Assembly (NCBI GenBank): GCA_028690485.1
Contig: JAQVBD010000001.1
Location: 1-64,000, forward strand
DNA from: Endomicrobiaceae bacterium
Lineage (GTDB): Bacteria; Elusimicrobiota; Endomicrobiia; Endomicrobiales; Endomicrobiaceae
DNA length: 64,000 bases
Reading direction: 5' to 3'
Shown one piece after another: positions 1 to 9,689 of the stretch. Both the position numbers and the translations under genes were made by a program. The notes below the pieces were generated by a model. The model was not told the DNA's origin. It saw only the letters and a list, made by a program, of their open reading frames with translations, and did not search any database. The number at the start of each line of letters is the position of its first letter. Position 1 is the first letter of the stretch.

Positions 1-222
1 TGTTTTTTCAAGCTTTTCTGCATCTAAAATATTACCAAATACATTTTGAATTTTATTGTCTATTTTTAATTCATAAAACATAGAAGGATTAGTATCAGGC
101 TTTAAAGAATAACCTAAAACATTTGCACCTAAAGAATTTAGCCATAATGATAGCCACGAACCTTTAAAACCGCTTACACCAGTTATAAAAACTTTTTTAT
201 TTTCATATATATTGTTAAACAT
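1..222 (-). CDS. rfbG: CDP-glucose 4,6-dehydratase, N-terminal part (runs off the window)
   Basis: Only the first 74 codons are inside the window. The translation has the nucleotide-binding loop of extended short-chain dehydrogenases, G15-V-S-G18-F-K-G21, followed by S-W-L-S-L-W-L, which is characteristic of CDP-glucose 4,6-dehydratases. The enzyme converts CDP-glucose to CDP-4-keto-6-deoxyglucose for dideoxy- or deoxysugars of surface polysaccharide. The ATG overlaps the stop of the upstream cytidylyltransferase gene by 8 bases (ATGTTTAA), so the two are translationally coupled and act in consecutive steps. Catalytic Tyr/Lys residues lie outside the window. A related sugar-nucleotide dehydratase cannot be fully excluded, but the partner gene makes the CDP-glucose enzyme most likely. 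Confidence 0.88.
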   Translation of the reverse strand, partial: MFNNIYENKKVFITGVSGFKGSWLSLWLNSLGANVLGYSLKPDTNPSMFYELKIDNKIQNVFGNILDAEKLEKT

Positions 223-1012
223 TGGATTTCTCATTTGTTGTCCAAATTGCCCATGGGGCTTGATTCTTTAACCACATATCTGTTAAATCTTTTTTATCTT
301 TTAAGGTGTCCATTGCATGCCAGAATCCGGTGTGCTTGAATGCATTTAGTTGGTTGTCTTTTGCTATTGTTTCTAATGGACTTTTTTCGAAAATTACATT
401 ATCATTGTCATCTATATAATCAAACATTTTTGGTTCACATACAAAAAAACCGCCATTTATCCATGATTCTTCGCCTTTTGGTTTTTCCATAAATGATGTT
501 ATTACATTGTTATCTTTTATTATTAAAGCACCAAATCTGCCTGACAATTGGACTGCTGTCATTGTTACTAATTTTTTAGAATTATTATGTGATTTTATTA
601 ATTCATTTATATTAACATCTGCAACTCCATCTCCATAAGTTAACATAAATTTTTCATTACCAATATATTCCTGTGCTTTTTTTATTCTTCCGCCGGTCAT
701 AGTATCCTGACCGGTATATAATACAGTAACTTTCCAAGGTTCATGTCTTGTTTTATGAATTTCCAATGTGTTTTTAGACATATCAACAGTAATATCTGAA
801 TATCTGTTGTAATAATTAATAAAATAATCTTTTATAATATGTGATTTATATCCGGATAAAATAATGAAATCATTAAACCCATAATGAGAATAAATTTTCA
901 TTATATGCCACAAAATCGGTCTTCCTGCGATTTCAACCATAGGCTTTGGTTTTAACTCAGTTTCTTCAGATAATCTTGTTCCAAGTCCGCCTGCCAAGAT
1001 AACAACTTTCAT
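215..1012 (-). CDS. rfbF: Glucose-1-phosphate cytidylyltransferase
   Basis: The 265-residue protein is full length for the family. It begins with the nucleotidyltransferase signature G8-G-L-G-T-R-L14 and a K-P-K-P-M segment at 21-25, and has the metal and nucleotide site Y126-G-D128-G-V-A-D132. It makes CDP-glucose from CTP and glucose-1-phosphate in the cytoplasm, the first step towards CDP-linked deoxysugars for O-antigen-like polysaccharide. An AAGGA ribosome site lies just upstream of the ATG and a TTGATA-17-TATAAT promoter lies further upstream on the same strand. The next gene encodes the CDP-glucose dehydratase. RfbF differs from UDP-glucose pyrophosphorylases by the GGLGTRLSEET start. 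Confidence 0.95.
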   Translation of the reverse strand: MKVVILAGGLGTRLSEETELKPKPMVEIAGRPILWHIMKIYSHYGFNDFIILSGYKSHIIKDYFINYYNRYSDITVDMSKNTLEIHKTRHEPWKVTVLYTGQDTMTGGRIKKAQEYIGNEKFMLTYGDGVADVNINELIKSHNNSKKLVTMTAVQLSGRFGALIIKDNNVITSFMEKPKGEESWINGGFFVCEPKMFDYIDDNDNVIFEKSPLETIAKDNQLNAFKHTGFWHAMDTLKDKKDLTDMWLKNQAPWAIWTTNEKSNV

Positions 1013-1055
1013 TTATTTATCCTTGAATTAAAATTTATTATTACTATAAAATAAA

Positions 1056-1084
1056 ATTATACTTAAAAAGTAGAGATATATCAA
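1056..1084 (-). promoter_or_regulatory. Sigma-70-type promoter for rfbF-rfbG
   Basis: On the minus strand the sequence reads TTGATA, a 17-base spacer, then TATAAT. Transcription would start about 35-40 bases before the rfbF ATG, leaving room for the AAGGA ribosome site. It is divergent from the promoter of the HD/tgt/sec operon. Confidence 0.6.
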
Positions 1085-1135
1085 TATAATAAATGCAATT
1101 TTAAAATTTTTTCGCTCAAAAATTATATATTTATT

Positions 1136-1144
1136 TGCTATAAT
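1136..1144 (+). promoter_or_regulatory. Extended -10 promoter (TGCTATAAT), probable leaderless start
   Basis: TG-C-TATAAT ends only 6 bases before the ATG of the first HD-domain gene. No recognisable -35 box sits 17 bases upstream and no Shine-Dalgarno sequence lies between the box and the ATG. A start about 7 bases after the -10 box would fall on the ATG itself, so the transcript is probably leaderless. Similar TGnTATAAT boxes occur before the genes at 7183, 38563 and 44383. Confidence 0.55.
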
Positions 1145-1150
1145 AAAAAA

Positions 1151-2967
<1,817 letters not shown>

Positions 2968-2980
2968 AGGTGAGGTTATT

Positions 2981-3364
2981 ATGAGTAAAATGTTATCAAA
3001 ATTTATGTTTTTGTTTATGGTTGTTACACTTTTGAGTTCAAATGTTTTTGCTGAGGCAGCAGGAGCAGGTAGTGCATTTGGCGGTTTGATGCCATTAATA
3101 ATCATTTTTGTTTTCTTTTATTTGTTTCTTATCAGACCACAACAAAAACAAAGAAAAGAACACCAGAAAATGTTAGAAGCTCTTCAAAAAGATGATAAAA
3201 TAATAACTTCAGGCGGGTTATATGCAACAGTTGTTTCTGTTAAAGGTGATGTTGTAGAAGCTAAAATTGCAGATAATGTTAAAGTTCAGATTGTAAAATC
3301 AACTATAACAACTGTAATAGTTCCAACAAGTGAAGTTGCAGTTACACCTGAAATTATAAAATAA
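2981..3364 (+). CDS. yajC: Preprotein translocase accessory subunit YajC
   Basis: YajC is a small inner-membrane partner of SecDF. The chosen ATG is preceded by a strong AGAGGTGAGG ribosome site; an in-frame ATG at 2930 lies inside tgt and has no such site. The 127-residue product has an N-terminal hydrophobic segment ending in S-N-V-F-A (possible signal peptide), then the characteristic membrane helix with L-I-R-P-Q-Q-K-Q-R-K-E-H at its cytoplasmic end and the G-x-V-V-x-A-K-I-A-D-N core. The extra N-terminal hydrophobic segment is unlike E. coli YajC, which has a single helix. Its location between tgt and secD supports the call. Confidence 0.95.
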   Translation: MSKMLSKFMFLFMVVTLLSSNVFAEAAGAGSAFGGLMPLIIIFVFFYLFLIRPQQKQRKEHQKMLEALQKDDKIITSGGLYATVVSVKGDVVEAKIADNVKVQIVKSTITTVIVPTSEVAVTPEIIK

Positions 3365-3365
3365 A

Positions 3366-4052
3366 ATGAATATAAAAGAACTTGAATTATCAAATGTAAT
3401 GCTTGAAGATGTAAAGTCAAATGAAATAGTTGACAGTTTTATTCAAGCTGCAAATGATTATTTAGGTGCTATCGGATATACAGAACACGGGTTCAGACAT
3501 GTTAGTCTTGTTTCTTCAGTTGCAGAAAATATTCTTGCAACTCTGGAATATCCAAAAAGATTGCAAGAACTTGCTGCAATAGCAGGTTATTTGCATGATA
3601 TAGGAAATGTTGTAAACAGACAAGACCATGGGCAGTCAGCTAGTTTAATAGCTATGGATATTTTAAAACATATTGGTGTTACACCTGACGAAATAGCTTT
3701 AATAATTTCTGCAATAGGTAATCATGAAGAAGAAGTAGGAGACCCTGTAAATCCGGTTGCAGCAGCCTTAATTTTAGCAGATAAATCAGATGTGCATAAA
3801 ACAAGAGTTAGAAATCCCAGCATGATTTCTGTTGATATTCATGACAGAGTTAATTATGCCGTAGACAGGGCTTTTTTAAATGTAAATAAAACTGATAGGT
3901 TGATATCTTTAAATTTGAATGTTGACACAAAAATATCGCAGGTTATAGAATATTTTGAAATATTTATGTCAAGAATGACAATGTGCAGACGAGCAGCAAA
4001 ATTTTTAGATTGTAAGTTTGAATTAATAATAAATGAAAGGAAGTTACTCTAA
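3366..4052 (+). CDS. HD-domain phosphohydrolase-like protein, paralog 2
   Basis: The 228-residue protein keeps the HD metal-binding pattern: H45, the doublet H77-D78 in HDIGN, D87-H88, a GNHE segment and a late D-K-S-D motif. It is the second copy of the family seen at 1151, clearly alike over the full length and ending in the same EYFEIFMSR...FLDCKFEL pattern. It sits between yajC and secD and its stop overlaps the secD ATG by one base (TAATG), so expression is coupled to the secretion genes. It is a predicted soluble phosphohydrolase with unknown substrate. A link to SecDF function is suggested only by position. Confidence 0.85.
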   Translation: MNIKELELSNVMLEDVKSNEIVDSFIQAANDYLGAIGYTEHGFRHVSLVSSVAENILATLEYPKRLQELAAIAGYLHDIGNVVNRQDHGQSASLIAMDILKHIGVTPDEIALIISAIGNHEEEVGDPVNPVAAALILADKSDVHKTRVRNPSMISVDIHDRVNYAVDRAFLNVNKTDRLISLNLNVDTKISQVIEYFEIFMSRMTMCRRAAKFLDCKFELIINERKLL

Positions 4053-5473
4053 TGAACAAACTAGGTTTTAGAACAGTTGTGACAGCATTATTGGTCATAC
4101 TTTCAGGATATTTTTTATATCCTACATTTGAATGGTCAAGAATGACTGAAGATGAAAAGGCATTAGCAGAGAAAACAAAGGACCCAATTTTAGGGAAAGC
4201 TTTAAAATTAGGACTGGATCTTAAGGGTGGAACTCATCTTCTATTAGAAGTTGATGCCAGCAAGCTGGATGAAAAAGTTAGTATAAAAGATGCTGTTGAC
4301 AGAGCAGTTGAAGTTATGAGAAATCGTATAGATCAATTTGGAGTTTCAGAACCATTGATTACAAAACAAGGTGATAAATGGATAGTTATTCAACTTCCTG
4401 GTATAAAAGATCCTGCAAGGGCAAAAGAACTTATCGGTAAAACAGCATTATTAGAGTTTTGCTTAGTTGATAGTAATAACGAAAATTTGGTTGCTATATC
4501 TGAAAAAATCAGAGAGAAAAATTTAACACCTGTACAAGCTATGCAGGATCCGGAAATATCAAAATTAGTTCCGGAAGATTGTTTTATAGCTGAAAGTAAA
4601 GAAGATGGTAATTACTATATATTAAAAAATGCATCTTTAACCGGTGCATATTTGGTTAATGCTAAAGTTGAACTTACAACCGGACAATTTGGCTATCCGC
4701 ATGTATCATTAGAATTTAATAAAGAGGGTGCTAAATTATTTGCAGATATTACCGGTTCAAATATAGATAGAAATTTAGCCATTGTTTTAGATGGTGTTGT
4801 TCAGTCAGCACCTGTTATTCGTTCAAGAATACCGGATGGCAAAGCAATTATTGAAGGTAACTTTAATGCTGATGATGCAAAATTACTTGCAACAGTTTTA
4901 AGAGCCGGTGCTTTACCTGCTCCGGTAAGAATTATAGAGGAAAGAACTGTTGGTCCAAGTCTTGGTGATGATTCTATAAAAAAAGGCTTTACATCTGCTG
5001 TTTTAGGTGTTTCTTTAGTGATTTTATTTATGCTTATATATTATGGTTTTTCTGGTTTTATTGCAGATATAGCATTGTTACTTAATTTTTTCTTACTTGC
5101 GGCAATAATGTCTTATTTTCAATTTACTTTAACTTTACCTGGTATTGCAGGTATAGCACTTACACTTGCTATGGCTGTTGATGCTAATGTACTTATACTT
5201 GAAAGAATAAGAGAAGAACTTGCTATTGGTAAAACTGCAAGGGTGGCAGTTGACGCAGGCTATCAAAAGGCTTTTTCTGCAATTTTTGATTCAAACTTAA
5301 CAACACTTATAGCAGCATTATTCTTGTTCCAGTTTGGAACAGGTCCTATTAAAGGTTTTGCTGTAACTTTGACTATAGGGTTATGTATTAGTATGTTTAC
5401 TGCAATAGTAGTTACAAAATTAATTTACGATTTTCTTTTTAAAGAAAATTTTATTAGTAAAATTAAAATATAA
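4052..5473 (+). CDS. secD: Protein translocase subunit SecD
   Basis: SecD with SecF forms the proton-driven complex that helps pull exported proteins out of the SecYEG channel. The 473-residue protein has one N-terminal membrane segment, the G-L-D-L-K-G-G-T-H motif, the periplasmic P1 region, and a C-terminal bundle of membrane helices that includes A-M-A-V-D-A-N-V-L-I and E-R-I-R-E-E-L. It is shorter than E. coli SecD, as in many non-proteobacterial lineages with a reduced P1 domain. An AAAGGAAG ribosome site precedes the ATG within the upstream HD gene. secF follows after 15 bases. Confidence 0.98.
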   Translation: MNKLGFRTVVTALLVILSGYFLYPTFEWSRMTEDEKALAEKTKDPILGKALKLGLDLKGGTHLLLEVDASKLDEKVSIKDAVDRAVEVMRNRIDQFGVSEPLITKQGDKWIVIQLPGIKDPARAKELIGKTALLEFCLVDSNNENLVAISEKIREKNLTPVQAMQDPEISKLVPEDCFIAESKEDGNYYILKNASLTGAYLVNAKVELTTGQFGYPHVSLEFNKEGAKLFADITGSNIDRNLAIVLDGVVQSAPVIRSRIPDGKAIIEGNFNADDAKLLATVLRAGALPAPVRIIEERTVGPSLGDDSIKKGFTSAVLGVSLVILFMLIYYGFSGFIADIALLLNFFLLAAIMSYFQFTLTLPGIAGIALTLAMAVDANVLILERIREELAIGKTARVAVDAGYQKAFSAIFDSNLTTLIAALFLFQFGTGPIKGFAVTLTIGLCISMFTAIVVTKLIYDFLFKENFISKIKI

Positions 5474-5488
5474 GAACTGGGGGATAAC

Positions 5489-6403
5489 GTGAAGTTTTTT
5501 AAAACACCAAACATAGATTTTATTGGCAAGAGATATATAGCTTTTGCATTTTCAATAATATTAATAGTTTCTAGTATAATAGCAATTGCTGTTAAGGGAC
5601 CGAATTACGGTATAGATTTTACCGGTGGCATCTTAATGCAAATTTCTTTTGATAAAGAAATTAAACTTGATGATGTTAGAAATGGGCTTAAAGATGCTGG
5701 TAATTTATCTTTTGAATTACAATCTATAGGTGATGAAGGTATTATTATAAGAGTTAAAAAAACAGATAAATCTCAAGATGAAATGTCACAAAGCATACTA
5801 TCATTATTGCAGACTAGATTTCCAGACAACAATATTGTTGTTGATAGAACAGAATATGTTGGTCCATCCGTAGGGAAACATTTGGCAAAACAAGCAACTT
5901 ATGCATTCATATTTGTGTTTTTAGGTATCATTGTCTATGTCGCATTCAGATTTAAATCTGGTTTATGGGGTTTTACAGGAGTTTTAGCTCTTGTACATGA
6001 TGTTTTTGGAACATTTGGTTTGATGGTCATTCTTGGTAAAGAAATAGACTTAACAATGATAGCTGCTTTTTTAACAATCGCCGGTTTTTCTATTAACGAT
6101 ACAATTGTTTTATATGACAGAATAAGAGAAAATCTCAGACTTCTTGCAAAAGACAATTTTGGTTCAATAATAAATAAAAGTATCAATGATGTTTTATCAA
6201 GAACAATTATAACATCTTTAACAGTTTTTTCAGTTTCAATGATATTGTTTTTTATGGGTGGGGAAGTTATTCATGATTTTGCATTATCAATGGTAATAGG
6301 AACAACTCTTGGAGTATATTCAAGTGTATTTATTTGTGCACCTTTAACTTTTGAATGGGAACAAAAAAAGAGAGATAGATTTAAAAAAAGTCTTAAGAAA
6401 TAA
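5489..6403 (+). CDS. secF: Protein translocase subunit SecF
   Basis: The 304-residue partner of SecD has an N-terminal membrane helix, the Y-G-I-D-F-T-G-G motif of the SecD/SecF family, and five C-terminal helices containing G-F-S-I-N-D-T-I-V-L-Y-D-R-I-R-E-N. Translation starts at GTG, preceded by CTGGGGGA at suitable spacing; no better ATG exists before the conserved F-I-G-K-R-Y segment. Last gene of the HD-tgt-yajC-HD-secD-secF operon, followed by a hairpin. Confidence 0.97.
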   Translation: MKFFKTPNIDFIGKRYIAFAFSIILIVSSIIAIAVKGPNYGIDFTGGILMQISFDKEIKLDDVRNGLKDAGNLSFELQSIGDEGIIIRVKKTDKSQDEMSQSILSLLQTRFPDNNIVVDRTEYVGPSVGKHLAKQATYAFIFVFLGIIVYVAFRFKSGLWGFTGVLALVHDVFGTFGLMVILGKEIDLTMIAAFLTIAGFSINDTIVLYDRIRENLRLLAKDNFGSIINKSINDVLSRTIITSLTVFSVSMILFFMGGEVIHDFALSMVIGTTLGVYSSVFICAPLTFEWEQKKRDRFKKSLKK

Positions 6404-6410
6404 AGATTTG

Positions 6411-6450
6411 ATATGCCTGAATGAATTTAAAATTAATTCTTCAGGCATAT
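6411..6450 (+). terminator. Hairpin after secF, possible terminator
   Basis: An 11-bp perfect stem (ATATGCCTGAA with TTCAGGCATAT) encloses an 18-base loop that can itself pair through GAATT/AATTC. It lies 8 bases after the secF stop. No strong T tract follows (GTCTTATATA), so it may be a weak or attenuating terminator or an mRNA 3'-end stabiliser. Confidence 0.5.
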
Positions 6451-6467
6451 GTCTTATATAAAATAAT

Positions 6468-7043
6468 ATGAGAAAAATTAAGAATTTTAAAATTAGTATT
6501 AGACCTAGAGAAATATCAAGAATATTAAGAAAACTTCTGAATGTTCCAGAACTTAGTATAGATATAGAAGAATCTGTTCAAAGAGCTTGTTTTTTTTATG
6601 GTAAGTGTATAAAACCTGCTGTTGTTTATGATATCTTTTCAAAAGAATCAATGATATGTTCATTTGACATAGAAACACCAAATAAATGGATAGCGGTTAG
6701 TCCTTATATTCTCACAATAGGCAATTCTTTAAAAGAAGAGTTTGATAATAAACAGGATATTTTTGGAGAATATACAACTCAAATAGTGTCAGCTATTTCA
6801 GCCGATACACTTGAACAGTCTAAAAACTTTGTACAAAAACTTATTGTATCAGAAGCTAGTGATGAAAATTGTGAATTATCAAGACATGTTGAACTCCCAA
6901 ATAATTTATACCAAGATATATGCAAAGTACTTCCAATAGAAAAGATAAATGTTACATTATCTGAAGATGAAAAATTCGAGCCTACTTATTCTACAGCCGG
7001 CTTATTTTATTGGATTCCTCTCAAAAAACGATCAAAAAAATAA
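6468..7043 (+). CDS. Uncharacterised protein resembling the MetH reactivation domain
   Basis: A 191-residue soluble protein without signal peptide. The family was not securely recognised. The second half, with an alternating pattern around S-A-I-S-A-D-T-L-E-Q-S, then I-N-V-T-L-S-E-D and F-E-P-T-Y-S-T-A-G-L-F-Y-W near the C-terminus, resembles the S-adenosylmethionine-binding activation domain of cobalamin-dependent methionine synthase, where a similar G-V-T-L-T-E ... P-x-x-S-x-S-G segment occurs. If right, it would be a free-standing corrinoid-protein reactivation module. No Shine-Dalgarno sequence is obvious before the ATG. This is inference from motif shape only; a profile search against the Met_synt_B12 family would decide. 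Confidence 0.6.
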   Translation: MRKIKNFKISIRPREISRILRKLLNVPELSIDIEESVQRACFFYGKCIKPAVVYDIFSKESMICSFDIETPNKWIAVSPYILTIGNSLKEEFDNKQDIFGEYTTQIVSAISADTLEQSKNFVQKLIVSEASDENCELSRHVELPNNLYQDICKVLPIEKINVTLSEDEKFEPTYSTAGLFYWIPLKKRSKK

Positions 7044-7111
7044 AATCTATTATTTTTCTATAATTCTAACAGGTTGTGTTCACAATTAATAGAATATTTA
7101 AGTATTTCATA

Positions 7112-7140
7112 TTGCCTAAGAAGTATAAACTTGCTATAAT
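7112..7140 (+). promoter_or_regulatory. Promoter for the zinc-ribbon gene and probably rnpB
   Basis: TTGCCT, a 17-base spacer ending in TGC, then TATAAT: a good -35 combined with an extended -10. The predicted start lies about 36 bases before the ATG at 7183. A short inverted repeat TTGTG-TT-CACAA at 7074-7085 lies upstream and might be an operator, but nothing confirms that. Confidence 0.65.
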
Positions 7141-7182
7141 TGAAAAAATTGATATATATATGTAATTCATATTGGAGATATA

Positions 7183-7905
7183 ATGGAAAATCTAAGAGAA
7201 ACACTAATGTTACTGAGTGATTTACAAGAAAAAGATATTAAAATTGAAGAATTAAAAAATAAGATTGAGGAATTGCCAAAAGCTATTGAACAAAAAAAAC
7301 AAGAACTTTCAAATGTGAAAATTGAATTTGGGAATAAAAAAGCAGAATATGTGAGGCTTAATTCTTTAAAAAATGAAAAGGAAACCTTATTATCTGCTAA
7401 AGAATCTATAATTGTAAAACATACCGGTGATTTGAATAATGTTAAATCGAATGACGTTTACAAAACTTGTCTTTTAGAAATTGAAAAGGCGAAAGCTGAT
7501 AAGAGTGTAATAGAAGATGAAATTCTACAATTAATGGAAGACATAGATAAAGAAGTTGTTATTTTAAAACAACATGAAATTACTTTGAAAAACTCAGAAG
7601 TTGATATAAATAATGATATAAAAAATATGGAATCTTCTATTGGAAAAATGAAAGAAGAACTTTCTAATATGAAAAATGACAGAGAATCTTTTTCAAAGAA
7701 TATAAATGCAAATATTCTATCGCAATATGAAAGAATCAGAGAAAATAGAAAAGGGTTGGGTTTATCTTTAGTTGATGGAGATAGCTGCGGTGGATGTAAT
7801 ATGGTTATTAGACCACAATTAATTAATCAAGCTACAAAATGCCAAGAATTAGTATATTGTGATAATTGTTCTAGAATATTGTTTAATAAAAAAGATGTTA
7901 TATAA
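7183..7905 (+). CDS. Coiled-coil protein with C-terminal C4 zinc ribbon (CT398-like)
   Basis: The 240-residue product has a long charged coiled coil (about residues 10-185, rich in K, E, N and D heptads) followed by a zinc ribbon with C202-x2-C205 and C226-x2-C229. This is the CT398/DUF164 family, predicted to bind nucleic acid or act as a scaffold; the exact role is unknown. A GGAG ribosome site stands 6 bases before the ATG. Its stop lies within 2 bases of the RNase P RNA 5' end, so both are probably on one transcript. Confidence 0.85.
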   Translation: MENLRETLMLLSDLQEKDIKIEELKNKIEELPKAIEQKKQELSNVKIEFGNKKAEYVRLNSLKNEKETLLSAKESIIVKHTGDLNNVKSNDVYKTCLLEIEKAKADKSVIEDEILQLMEDIDKEVVILKQHEITLKNSEVDINNDIKNMESSIGKMKEELSNMKNDRESFSKNINANILSQYERIRENRKGLGLSLVDGDSCGGCNMVIRPQLINQATKCQELVYCDNCSRILFNKKDVI

Positions 7906-7906
7906 A

Positions 7907-8244
7907 TATGTAGATGTTGTACGGTCGCTTTACATTTTTTTGTAAAGAGGAAAGTCCGAACTTTATTCTCTTAATTGAGAAAACGGTAGTGGGTAATCCC
8001 CATCGTCCGCAAGGATAGAGGTGCGAACAGTGACGCTTTCTTTTGAAAAGAAGAAAGGTTCCTTGAAAAAGGAATAAATCTTACTATAAGTTTAACAAAG
8101 GTAAGATGTGAAACGGCTAAATCCTTACTGGAAAGCAAGATAGAAGTTTTATCGCTTGACTGTATAAAGTAATTTATACAGCAGAGAAATGACCGTAGTG
8201 TTTGTTATGCAAACATACAGAATTCGGTGTATAGACATCTATAT
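7907..8244 (+). ncRNA. rnpB: RNase P RNA (bacterial type A-like)
   Basis: Catalytic RNA of RNase P, which matures tRNA 5' ends. The conserved 5' block GAGGAAAGTCC lies at 7947-7957 and the universal 3' block ACAGAATTCGG at 8217-8227, and the two form the P4 core. The ends pair as P1 (ATGTAGATGT with ACATCTATAT). Internal conserved pieces include GTGCGAACAGTGACG, GTGAAACGGCTAAATCC and GGAAAGCAAGA. Exact ends are estimated from the P1 pairing. No separate promoter is evident; the 5' end sits directly after the zinc-ribbon stop codon, suggesting processing from a joint transcript. Confidence 0.93.
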
Positions 8245-8263
8245 ATTTATTAGGAAGTTGAAA

Positions 8264-8425
8264 ATGTATATTAATTCTATAGTTTACTGTATTTTTATAG
8301 GTTTATGTACATACTCATTAAGTGATTTAGTTGGTATCGGTGGAGGGATTGTTATGGTTCTGCTGATGCTTCTTTTATTTCCTAGTATAAAACTCAATAC
8401 CGAAGCCATAACATTAGCTGTGTAG
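8264..8425 (+). pseudogene. Truncated TauE/SafE-type permease remnant
   Basis: A 53-codon frame begins with ATG after a GGAAG ribosome site and encodes two hydrophobic stretches with L-V-G-I-G-G-G-I-V-M-V between them. That is the N-terminal signature of TauE/SafE anion exporters, which are normally about 250 residues long. The frame ends at TAG after K-L-N-T-E-A-I-T-L-A-V, and no continuation was seen in the remaining 95 bases before rsmH. It therefore looks like the 5' stub of a lost permease gene, although a small membrane protein cannot be excluded. The same frame extends upstream into rnpB, where it cannot be coding. Confidence 0.6.
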
Positions 8426-8520
8426 TGTTCCTGTTTATGTTTTAAGAATTTTTTTACAATATGTATATGTTTTTAATATCTATAAAATTATTTTTTTAAA
8501 ATAATTGGTAAGAGTATATA

Positions 8521-9411
8521 ATGGATAATATTTTTTATCATCAACCTGTTATGGTAAATGAAGTTTCTAATTACTTAATAACAGAAAAAGACGGTTATTA
8601 CATAGATTGTACATTCGGTGGTGGCGGGCATAGTCTTTATTTGTTAGAAAAATATAAAAATATTAAAATCATTGCTTTTGATCAAGATGGTGATTCTTTT
8701 AATCGTTTCAATTCAAATAACAATTTACAAAAGTTTAAAGATAAAATAATATTTTGTAAAGATAATTTCCGAAACATTTTAAAAATTTTATCCAATATAA
8801 AAATAGATAAAGTAAATGGCTTATTTGCTGATTTGGGAGTATCTTCAAAACAATTAGATGATATGGCAAGAGGCTTTTCTTTTAAGTCTGATGAAATATT
8901 AGATATGAGAATGGACCAATCACAAAAAATAACAGCTTATGATATCGTAAATACTTTCAGTAAGGAAAAACTACAAGATATATTTTTTAAATATGGGGAA
9001 GAGCCTTTTGCAAGACAAATAGCAGATAAAATTGTTGATTATAGAATAAAAGGGAGTATAAAGACTTGTAATCAATTAAGTGATATTGTTTGCAGTGTTA
9101 AATGGGTAAAAGGGAAAATAAATCCATCTACAAAAATTTTTCAAGCATTAAGAATTTATGTTAATGATGAATTGGCAAGTTTACAAGAAATGTTAGATTC
9201 TATTCCTAAAATTTTGTCAAAGAACGCTAGAGCTGTAATTTTAACATATCATTCTTTAGAAGATAGAATCGTTAAACAAAGTTTTAAATCGTTTCAAATT
9301 CAAGGTTTTAAAATTATAAACAAAAAGATTATTACTGCAGGTGAAGATGAAATAAAAAATAACCCAAGAAGCAGAAGTGCAAAAATGAGGGTTGTGGAAC
9401 AACAAAAATGA
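8521..9411 (+). CDS. rsmH: 16S rRNA (cytosine-1402-N4)-methyltransferase
   Basis: RsmH/MraW methylates N4 of C1402 in 16S rRNA and classically opens the division and cell-wall cluster. The 296-residue protein starts with the conserved H-Q-P-V-M sequence, the SAM-binding D-C-T-F-G-G-G-G-H-S motif at about 30-39, the D-L-G-V-S-S-x-Q-L-D motif, and the late A-V-I-L-T-Y-H-S-L-E-D-R-I-V-K motif. It ends with S-R-S-A-K-M-R. A GGTAAGAG ribosome site lies upstream. It overlaps ftsL by 4 bases. The usual mraZ gene is not in front of it. Confidence 0.98.
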   Translation: MDNIFYHQPVMVNEVSNYLITEKDGYYIDCTFGGGGHSLYLLEKYKNIKIIAFDQDGDSFNRFNSNNNLQKFKDKIIFCKDNFRNILKILSNIKIDKVNGLFADLGVSSKQLDDMARGFSFKSDEILDMRMDQSQKITAYDIVNTFSKEKLQDIFFKYGEEPFARQIADKIVDYRIKGSIKTCNQLSDIVCSVKWVKGKINPSTKIFQALRIYVNDELASLQEMLDSIPKILSKNARAVILTYHSLEDRIVKQSFKSFQIQGFKIINKKIITAGEDEIKNNPRSRSAKMRVVEQQK

Positions 9412-9689
9412 GTAAAAATTCTGGTGAATTTTTTGTCAAAAAACTTATTGTAACAGTATTGCTTGCTATATTGGGTTTTTCAATAGCAGCATTAGAAAGA
9501 AATAGGCTTGTTATAATGGATGCAAAAATCAGTAATTTGAAAATAGAATATGATAGAATTAAAAGTGAAAATGATTCTATCATGTATAAAATTAATTCTA
9601 TACTAGCTTTAGAAAAATTAGATAAAATTGCACAAGAAAAAAATTTTTCTGTACCAACAGAAGATGCAATTATAAATATTAAAGAATGA
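9408..9689 (+). CDS. ftsL: Cell division protein FtsL-like
   Basis: A 93-residue bitopic membrane protein: short cytoplasmic N-terminus, one hydrophobic helix at about 12-28, then a coiled-coil-like periplasmic part. FtsL sequence is poorly conserved, so the call rests on topology, size and position between rsmH and ftsI, with 4-base ATGA overlaps at both ends. It would bridge FtsB/FtsQ with FtsW/FtsI at the septum. Confidence 0.82.
   Translation: MSKNSGEFFVKKLIVTVLLAILGFSIAALERNRLVIMDAKISNLKIEYDRIKSENDSIMYKINSILALEKLDKIAQEKNFSVPTEDAIINIKE

Noticed and set aside
7074-7085. TTGTG-TT-CACAA as a regulator operator
   Set aside because: Half-sites of five bases in AT-rich DNA are expected by chance and no matching copy was found at another promoter.
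8189-8263. Upstream extension of the TauE/SafE remnant frame
   Set aside because: These bases are part of the RNase P RNA core, including its universal 3' block, so they cannot be read as protein.
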